10,816 nucleotides of DNA. Origin: CALAED01 sp937891035 (lineage in GTDB: Bacteria > Actinomycetota > Actinomycetes > Streptosporangiales > Streptosporangiaceae). Shown one piece after another: positions 7,158 to 10,816 of this stretch. Each line of letters starts with the position of its first letter. Position 1 is the first letter of the stretch. The stretch lies in NCBI GenBank assembly GCA_035642125.1, contig DASQSZ010000208.1, positions 1-10,816 of the forward strand, in the 5' to 3' direction. Below the pieces are notes generated by a model, which was not told where the DNA came from, did no database searches, and worked only from the letters and a program-made list of their open reading frames with translations. A program made the translations under genes and the position numbers.

Positions 7158-7196
7158 ATGACTCGCCCTCTCAAGCGGAGCCGTGCCACCTCGTGA
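7158..7196 (+). CDS. Possible 12-residue leader peptide upstream of the ABC-F gene
   Basis: ATG at 7158 opens a 12-codon frame encoding MTRPLKRSRATS, ending in TGA at 7194-7196. Its stop overlaps the ABC-F start GTG (7193-7195) as GTGA. A TAACCT box 8 bases before the ATG would make it leaderless. The peptide is short and basic (R3, K6, R7, R9). The role inferred is translational coupling: ribosomes finishing the leader would reinitiate on the ABC-F GTG, whose nearest Shine-Dalgarno-like GGAG (7177-7180) is 12 bases away and so only moderate. Leader peptides are known to control some resistance ABC-F genes, but no attenuator hairpin is visible here. It could be a chance ORF. Confidence 0.4.
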   Translation: MTRPLKRSRATS

Positions 7197-8947
7197 ACCT
7201 GATCAACGTTGCCGATGTCACAAAGGCGTACGGGCCGAAGCCGTTGTTGCACGGGGTCTCGCTCGGCGTTGACGCGGGCGACCGGATCGGCGTCGTGGGT
7301 CGCAACGGCGACGGCAAGACCACGCTCGTTTCGATCCTCGCCAAGCGGGTGCCGCCGGACGACGGGCGGGTCACCCACGCACGTGACCTTCGGATCGCCC
7401 TCCTCACGCAGCGCGACGAGTTCCCGGGCCGCGGCAGCGTTCGTGACGTCGTGCTCGGCGAGCGGCACGAGCACGAGTGGGCGGGTGACGCCCGGATTCG
7501 CGACATCTTCACGGGGCTGCTCGGCGACGTCGACCTCGACGCCGCGGTCGGTGAGTTGTCGGGCGGCGAGCGGCGGCGGGTGGCGCTGGCCAGGTTGCTC
7601 GTCCCCGAATCGGACGTCGTGGTGCTGGACGAGCCAACCAACCATCTGGACATCGAGGCCATCGACTGGCTGGCCCGCCGGCTGCGTGAGCGCGCCGCCG
7701 CCTTGATCGTCGTCACGCACGACCGGTGGTTCCTCGACGAGGTGACCGACCGCACCTGGGAGGTGGTGGACGGCGGGGTGGAGCGTTACGAGGGTGGCTA
7801 CTCCGCCTACACCCTCGCCAAGGCGCAGCGCGATCGCATCGCCGCCGCCGCCGAGGACAAGCGGCAAAACCTGCTCCGCAAAGAGCTGGCCTGGCTGCGC
7901 CGTGGTCCGCGGGCCCGCACCTCCAAGCCCAGGTTCCGGGTGGATGCGGCGCAGGCGCTCATCGCCGATGTGCCGCCCCTGCGCGACGAGGTCGAGCTCA
8001 CCCGCTTCGCGACCGCGCGGCTGGGCAAGACGGTGTACGACCTCGAAGACGTGACCGTCGCGGCCGGCGATCAAACGATCTTCGAACGGATGACCTGGCG
8101 GCTCGGGCCCGGCGACCGTGTCGGCGTGCTCGGCCGCAACGGCAGCGGCAAGACCACACTGCTCCGGCTGCTGACCGGCGCGATCGCCCCGATCTCCGGC
8201 CGGGTCACCCGGGGCAAGACCGTGCAGCCGGCCCATCTGTCGCAAGAGCTGACCGAGCTGGATCCCGCGCGCCGTGTACTCGAGTCCGTTGAAGAGATCA
8301 AGCGCCGCATCACCGTCGGCAAGCGAGACTGGACGGCCGGCCAGCTGCTGGAACGGCTGGGGTTCCGGGGCGATGCCCAGTGGACACCGGTCGCGGACCT
8401 GTCCGGCGGCGAGCGCCGCCGGTTGCAGCTGCTGCGCCTGCTCATGGGCGAGCCGAACGTGCTGCTGCTGGACGAGCCGACCAACGACCTCGACATCGAA
8501 ACGCTCACCGAGCTTGAGGATCTACTCGACGGCTGGCCGGGCACTCTCGTCGTGGTGAGCCACGACCGCTACTTCCTTGAGCGGGTCACCGACCATGTCG
8601 TGGCGCTGCTCGGCGACGGCCGAATCTCGATGCTGCCCGGCGGCGTCGACGAATATCTGTCCCGCCGCGAGACGGCCAAAAACGCCGATCGCACTGGGCG
8701 GAACGCGGCCCCGGCCCGCTCCAACGACGCCGCCCGGGGGTGGCGGGCGCGCAAGGAGCTGGACCGGCTGGAACGGCGCATCGACAAGCTGACGGCCCGG
8801 GCGGCCGAGCTTCACGCTGAGCTGGCCGCGCACGCGACCGACTACGAAAGGCTGCTCGAACTGAACGGCGAGCTGCAGTCCATAGAGGCCGAGCGGGCGC
8901 AGGCCGAGGACGAATGGCTTCAGCTCGCCGCCGACCTCGACGCCTGA
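7193..8947 (+). CDS. ABC-F family ATP-binding protein (Uup/EttA-like)
   Basis: ABC-F proteins are soluble twin-ATPase proteins without membrane domains. They act on the ribosome as translation factors or antibiotic-protection proteins; Uup-type members also bind branched DNA. From the GTG at 7193 the protein is 584 residues. ATPase 1 has Walker A GRNGDGKTT (36-44), LSGGE (122-126) and Walker B LDEPTNHLD with D146 and E147. A charged linker follows (about 210-285, with AWLRRGPRARTSKPRFR). ATPase 2 has GRNGSGKTT (K320), LSGGE (403-407) and LDEPTNDLD with D427 and E428. A C-terminal coiled coil of Lys/Arg/Glu heptads (about 520-584) points to the Uup type over a resistance subtype. No other in-frame start lies nearby, and MNLINVADVTKAYG is a typical N-terminus. 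It sits downstream of ispE, a frequent actinobacterial order, and may be translationally coupled to the leader ORF. Confidence 0.93.
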   Translation: MNLINVADVTKAYGPKPLLHGVSLGVDAGDRIGVVGRNGDGKTTLVSILAKRVPPDDGRVTHARDLRIALLTQRDEFPGRGSVRDVVLGERHEHEWAGDARIRDIFTGLLGDVDLDAAVGELSGGERRRVALARLLVPESDVVVLDEPTNHLDIEAIDWLARRLRERAAALIVVTHDRWFLDEVTDRTWEVVDGGVERYEGGYSAYTLAKAQRDRIAAAAEDKRQNLLRKELAWLRRGPRARTSKPRFRVDAAQALIADVPPLRDEVELTRFATARLGKTVYDLEDVTVAAGDQTIFERMTWRLGPGDRVGVLGRNGSGKTTLLRLLTGAIAPISGRVTRGKTVQPAHLSQELTELDPARRVLESVEEIKRRITVGKRDWTAGQLLERLGFRGDAQWTPVADLSGGERRRLQLLRLLMGEPNVLLLDEPTNDLDIETLTELEDLLDGWPGTLVVVSHDRYFLERVTDHVVALLGDGRISMLPGGVDEYLSRRETAKNADRTGRNAAPARSNDAARGWRARKELDRLERRIDKLTARAAELHAELAAHATDYERLLELNGELQSIEAERAQAEDEWLQLAADLDA

Positions 8948-8978
8948 TCCGCGCAGCTTTCGTCAAGATCCACGCGGA
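8948..8978. terminator. Weak hairpin between the ABC-F and tamR stops
   Basis: TCCGCG at 8948-8953 pairs perfectly with CGCGGA at 8973-8978 around a 19-base loop. It spans the 15-base gap between the two convergent genes and enters the tamR 3' end. There is no T-run, so it is a weak candidate for a shared terminator. Confidence 0.25.
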
Positions 8979-9496
8979 CGCGGCGGGCGGTCGGGGTGGC
9001 GGGGGGCGGCCGTGTCGAACGGCACGAGGAGCGTGCGCAGCAGGTTCGCCAAGTGCCGGCGGTCGGCTCCGCTGAGGCCGCCAAGCAGCAGGCGCTCACG
9101 GTCGATCAGGTCGGCGAACGCCGCGTCCACCCGCGACTTGCCGGCTTCGGTGAGGCGGACCTGGACGCCGCGTTTGTCCTGTGGATCGGGATGGCGCTTG
9201 ACCAGGCCGGCGGCTTCCAGCCGGTCGATGCGGTTGGTCATCGTGCCCGACGTGACCAGGGTGGCGCGTAGCAGCTGGCCGGGGTTCAGCTGGTAGGGCT
9301 CGCCCGCCCGGCGCAGTGCGGTGAGGACGTCGAACTCCCACGACTCGAGGTCATGTGCGGCGAACGCCGAGCGCCTGGCCCGGTCCAGATGTCGCGCCAG
9401 CCGCGAGACCCTGCTGAGGACCTGCAATGGCTCGACATCGAGATCAGGGCGTTCGGTCTGCCAGGAAGCCACGAGCCGGTCGACCTCATCCTCCAC
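8963..9496 (-). CDS. tamR: MarR/UrtR-family repressor, TamR
   Basis: This is a winged-helix dimeric repressor of 177 residues from the GTG at 9496. The DNA-binding core is WEFDVLTALRRAG, then LVTSGTMTNRIDRLEAAGLVKR with the wing DPQDKRGVQVRLT. W12, D56, R89 and R101 match the ligand-binding Trp-Asp-Arg-Arg set of the UrtR subfamily; the Asp-Arg and Arg-Arg spacings (33 and 12) equal those I recall for HucR. The extended N-terminal helix (EDEVDRLVASW) also fits. It is divergent from a trans-aconitate methyltransferase gene, the arrangement of Streptomyces tamR-tam, where the repressor is released by aconitate and citrate. Likely autorepressed: a perfect palindrome lies just upstream of its -10 box. 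GTG at 9496 is chosen because TAGGCT sits 7 bases before it, with no Shine-Dalgarno. The C-terminal 15 residues are a Pro/Arg-rich tail. Confidence 0.9.
   Translation of the reverse strand: MEDEVDRLVASWQTERPDLDVEPLQVLSRVSRLARHLDRARRSAFAAHDLESWEFDVLTALRRAGEPYQLNPGQLLRATLVTSGTMTNRIDRLEAAGLVKRHPDPQDKRGVQVRLTEAGKSRVDAAFADLIDRERLLLGGLSGADRRHLANLLRTLLVPFDTAAPRHPDRPPRPRGS
9430..9443. promoter_or_regulatory. Possible third TamR operator inside tamR
   Basis: GCTCGACATCGAGA differs from the perfect intergenic site at only the first base. It lies in the tamR coding region (codons for D-V-E around residue 20), and its centre is 84 bp from the centre of the perfect copy. Similar TCGACATCGA strings arise from Asp-Ile/Val-Glu codons elsewhere in the window, so chance is a real alternative. 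Confidence 0.35.
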
Positions 9497-9503
9497 GCTG
9501 AAC

Positions 9504-9509
9504 AGCCTA
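9504..9509 (-). promoter_or_regulatory. -10 box for a leaderless tamR transcript
   Basis: On the minus strand TAGGCT lies 7 bases before the GTG at 9496, with no Shine-Dalgarno between. It is the same hexamer and nearly the same spacing as at metG. The perfect palindrome at 9514-9527 lies immediately upstream, in the -35/-10 spacer, where bound repressor would block polymerase. Confidence 0.55.
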
Positions 9510-9513
9510 CCTG

Positions 9514-9527
9514 TCTCGACATCGAGA
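9514..9527. promoter_or_regulatory. TamR operator, perfect palindrome
   Basis: TCTCGA-CA-TCGAGA is a perfect 6-bp inverted repeat with a 2-bp centre, the size and symmetry expected for a MarR dimer. It lies between the tamR -10 box and the tam promoter, so it could control both genes. Confidence 0.7.
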
Positions 9528-9533
9528 TACTGA

Positions 9534-9563
9534 TTGACATGAACGCGGCGGCCGAGACACCAT
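9534..9563 (+). promoter_or_regulatory. Possible tam promoter
   Basis: TTGACA (9534-9539) is a perfect -35. CACCAT (9558-9563), 18 bases on, is a poor -10, 8 bases before the ATG at 9572, which would make tam leaderless. A competing reading is GATACT (9526-9531) as -10, 7 bases before the ATG at 9539. Confidence 0.4.
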
Positions 9564-9566
9564 ATG

Positions 9567-9580
9567 TCTTGATGTCGAGA
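9567..9580. promoter_or_regulatory. TamR operator, near-perfect palindrome over the tam start
   Basis: TCTTGA-TG-TCGAGA has one mismatch between its arms. It overlaps the preferred tam start codon (9572) and the likely transcription start. Its centre is 53 bp from that of the perfect operator, close to five helical turns. Confidence 0.6.
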
Positions 9581-10414
9581 GATAGGGAACGTCCAGACAC
9601 CTCCTGGGACCCCGAGCAGTATGGGCTCTTCAGCGCGGAGCGGAGCAGGCCCTTCTTCGAGCTGCTCGGCCGAGTGCACGCCGACGATCCCGTCTATGTG
9701 GTGGATCTCGGCTGCGGCACCGGCGAGCTCACCGCCACCTTGGCCGACCGATGGCCGGCGGCCCGCATCGAGGGCATCGACAGCTCTCCGCAGATGATCG
9801 CGGCGGCCGAGCGGCGCGCCGTCCCCGGCCTGCGCTTCGCGGTGGGGAACATCGCCACCTGGGCACCGGCGCACCCGGTCGATGTGATCGTGTCCAACGC
9901 GGCATTGCACTGGGTGCCGACCCACCGTGAGCTGCTGCCTAAGTGGGTCAAGGCGCTGAGCCCGGGAGGCTGGCTGGCGTTTCAAGTGCCGGGCAACTTC
10001 GACGGCGCCAGCCATGACGCCGTGCGGGAGCTGTGCCGCTCGCCGCGCTGGCGTGAGCTGTTGGGCGAGCCGCCTCGCACCGCGGCCGCCGAAGTCGTGT
10101 TCGGCAAGCCCGTGGACACCCCGGGCGACTATCTTGAGCTGCTCGCGACACACGGCTGCCGGCCGGTCGACGCCTGGGAGACGACCTATTCGCAGATCTT
10201 GGCGGGCGCCGACCCCGTGCTGGAGTGGATCAAGGGCACCGCGCTTCGGCCCGTGCTCGCCGCGTTCGACGCGGCCGACGACCCAGAAGCCAAGGCCGAC
10301 TTCCTCGCGGAGCTAGCGGCCCGTCTGCGCGCGGCCTATCCGCCCCGGTCGTACGGCACGGTGTTCCCCTTCCGCCGCGTTTTTGTCGTGGCCAGGCGAG
10401 ACCAGGTCGCATAG
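9572..10414 (+). CDS. tam: Trans-aconitate 2-methyltransferase
   Basis: Tam transfers a methyl group from S-adenosylmethionine to trans-aconitate, which forms spontaneously from cis-aconitate and inhibits aconitase; methylation relieves that. From ATG at 9572 the protein is 280 residues. It has the substrate-side N-terminus SWDPEQYGLFSAERSRPF (11-28), SAM motif I VVDLGCGTG (43-51) and the ribose-binding D70 in GIDSSPQM. The family-typical SNAALHWVPTH (108-118) is followed by LAFQVPGNFDGASHD. The ATG at 9572 is preferred because family members begin close to the WDP motif and it fits a leaderless start. The ATG at 9539 would add 11 residues, and neither has a Shine-Dalgarno. The frame is also open further upstream, but that part runs antisense through tamR and is not coding. 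Divergent tamR and operators indicate control by TamR. Confidence 0.9.
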   Translation: MSRDRERPDTSWDPEQYGLFSAERSRPFFELLGRVHADDPVYVVDLGCGTGELTATLADRWPAARIEGIDSSPQMIAAAERRAVPGLRFAVGNIATWAPAHPVDVIVSNAALHWVPTHRELLPKWVKALSPGGWLAFQVPGNFDGASHDAVRELCRSPRWRELLGEPPRTAAAEVVFGKPVDTPGDYLELLATHGCRPVDAWETTYSQILAGADPVLEWIKGTALRPVLAAFDAADDPEAKADFLAELAARLRAAYPPRSYGTVFPFRRVFVVARRDQVA

Positions 10415-10627
10415 GGCCGGGCGCTCGGGGCGTGGATGGGCGCATCCGGGAACGATCGGGCGCTCATCGGACGGCGGCCTCCTCCCACTCCACCAGGATT
10501 AAGCGCAGCCTGTAGAGCAGCCGGCGGAGGTCCTCGATGTGGTCGGCCTTGCGGACGGCCTAGCGCGGGGGTCCGACAGGGTGGCCGACCCGCATCGGCA
10601 ATGGGTGGACGGACGGAACAGGCGGCC
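10415..10627. other. Gap of 213 bases between tam and the right-edge gene
   Basis: No intact gene is supported. A small hairpin (GGATG 10434-10438 with CATCC 10443-10447, tetraloop GGCG) lies soon after the tam stop but has no T-run. CGGGCGCTC occurs directly repeated at 10418-10426 and 10457-10465. A possible minus-strand remnant at 10464-10595 is listed separately. Confidence 0.4.
10464..10595 (-). pseudogene. Possible small gene remnant with an internal amber codon
   Basis: On the minus strand ATG at 10595 begins 11 codons, then TAG at 10562-10560. The frame continues for 31 codons to TGA at 10466-10464. The second part reads AVRKADHIEDLRRLLYRLR and then LILVEWEEAAVR. It looks like real coding sequence: third positions are nearly all G or C and it would form an amphipathic helix. 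It contains one TTA codon (complement of 10499-10501 region). I do not recognise the family. It may be a decayed small gene, or chance in GC-rich DNA. Confidence 0.25.
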
Positions 10628-10816
10628 TCAGGCCGGGGCAGGAGGAGGTAGCTCCCCGGCGGGCTCGGCCATCTCGAGGTCGTGCTCCACCTTGCCCTCG
10701 GCCCGCCGGCTCTTGCGCTCGGCCTTGGCCGCCGCCTTCTCCGCGCGCCGCTCGAGCTTCTCGCGCTCTTTGCGGCGCCGCTTAGGGTCCAGATGCGGCT
10801 TGGGCTCCAGCCTGGA
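10628..10816 (-). CDS. C-terminal end of an unidentified charged protein, truncated by the window edge
   Basis: The minus strand is open from the window edge to TGA at 10630-10628, giving 62 residues. The first part is Lys/Arg/Glu/Ala rich (LDPKRRRKEREKLERRAEKA, then AKAERKSRRAEGK), a likely coiled coil or single charged helix. The end is Pro-rich (AEPAGELPPPAPA). Third codon positions are nearly all G or C, which supports coding. The start lies outside the window and the family cannot be told. It converges on tam. Confidence 0.55.
   Translation of the reverse strand, partial: SRLEPKPHLDPKRRRKEREKLERRAEKAAAKAERKSRRAEGKVEHDLEMAEPAGELPPPAPA

Noticed and set aside
6536..7192. In-frame extension of the ABC-F gene upstream into ispE
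   Set aside because: The extension overlaps ispE in another frame with Arg-rich nonsense sequence. The family-typical N-terminus begins at the GTG at 7193.
8485..8500. TCGACATCGA-like string in the ABC-F gene resembling half of the TamR operator
   Set aside because: It encodes the Asp-Leu-Asp-Ile-Glu of Walker B region and lacks the outer palindromic bases; such codon-driven matches recur at 6350 and 7650.
9353..9538. In-frame extension of tam upstream into tamR
   Set aside because: It is antisense to tamR coding sequence and lacks methyltransferase similarity.
9497..10153. In-frame extension of tamR upstream across tam
   Set aside because: It runs antisense through tam and through the operators. 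The -10 box and family N-terminus place the start at 9496.
10640..10648. AGGAGGAGG on the plus strand, a perfect ribosome-binding-like string
   Set aside because: It is followed at once by TAG with no suitable start codon nearby, and it is the complement of the Pro codons of the minus-strand gene.

Overview
The window is a high-GC actinobacterial chromosome segment. Codon third positions are almost all G or C, GTG and TTG starts occur, and several genes carry a TANNNT box only 6-8 bases before the start codon, as expected for leaderless transcripts. Protein sequences and gene order point to Streptosporangiales (inference; no search was run). It is mostly housekeeping DNA with some unusual regulatory detail. 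I see no mobile element, CRISPR array, tRNA or rRNA.

Layout, left to right. A membrane-embedded C-terminal part of a probable family 2 glycosyltransferase ends at 529, inside a short tandem repeat. metG (methionyl-tRNA synthetase, leaderless) follows, then tatD and rsmA/ksgA, which overlap and are probably translationally coupled. The rpfB gene often found between tatD and ksgA in actinobacteria is absent. A minus-strand gene for a transmembrane Ser/Thr protein kinase with a DUF4352-like extracellular domain lies between rsmA and ispE, splitting a pair that is usually adjacent. ispE (isoprenoid precursor kinase) has its own leaderless start. It is followed by an ABC-F ATPase of the Uup/EttA type, preceded by a possible 12-codon leader ORF whose stop overlaps the ABC-F start codon as GTGA.

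The right part holds a divergent pair: a MarR/UrtR-family repressor (tamR, minus) and a trans-aconitate methyltransferase (tam, plus). The intergenic region has one perfect and one near-perfect copy of a TCTCGA-N2-TCGAGA palindrome, and a third near-perfect copy lies inside tamR. The spacings are 84 and 53 bp, close to whole numbers of helical turns. This matches the TamR/tam system known from Streptomyces, in which the repressor responds to aconitate and citrate.

The last 400 bases hold a possible small gene remnant broken by an amber codon and the Lys/Glu/Arg-rich C-terminus of a minus-strand gene running off the window.

The least described elements are the leaderless mini-ORF in front of the ABC-F gene, the phased operator set, the kinase insertion and the repeats at the glycosyltransferase stop. 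No wholly new multi-gene system is visible.
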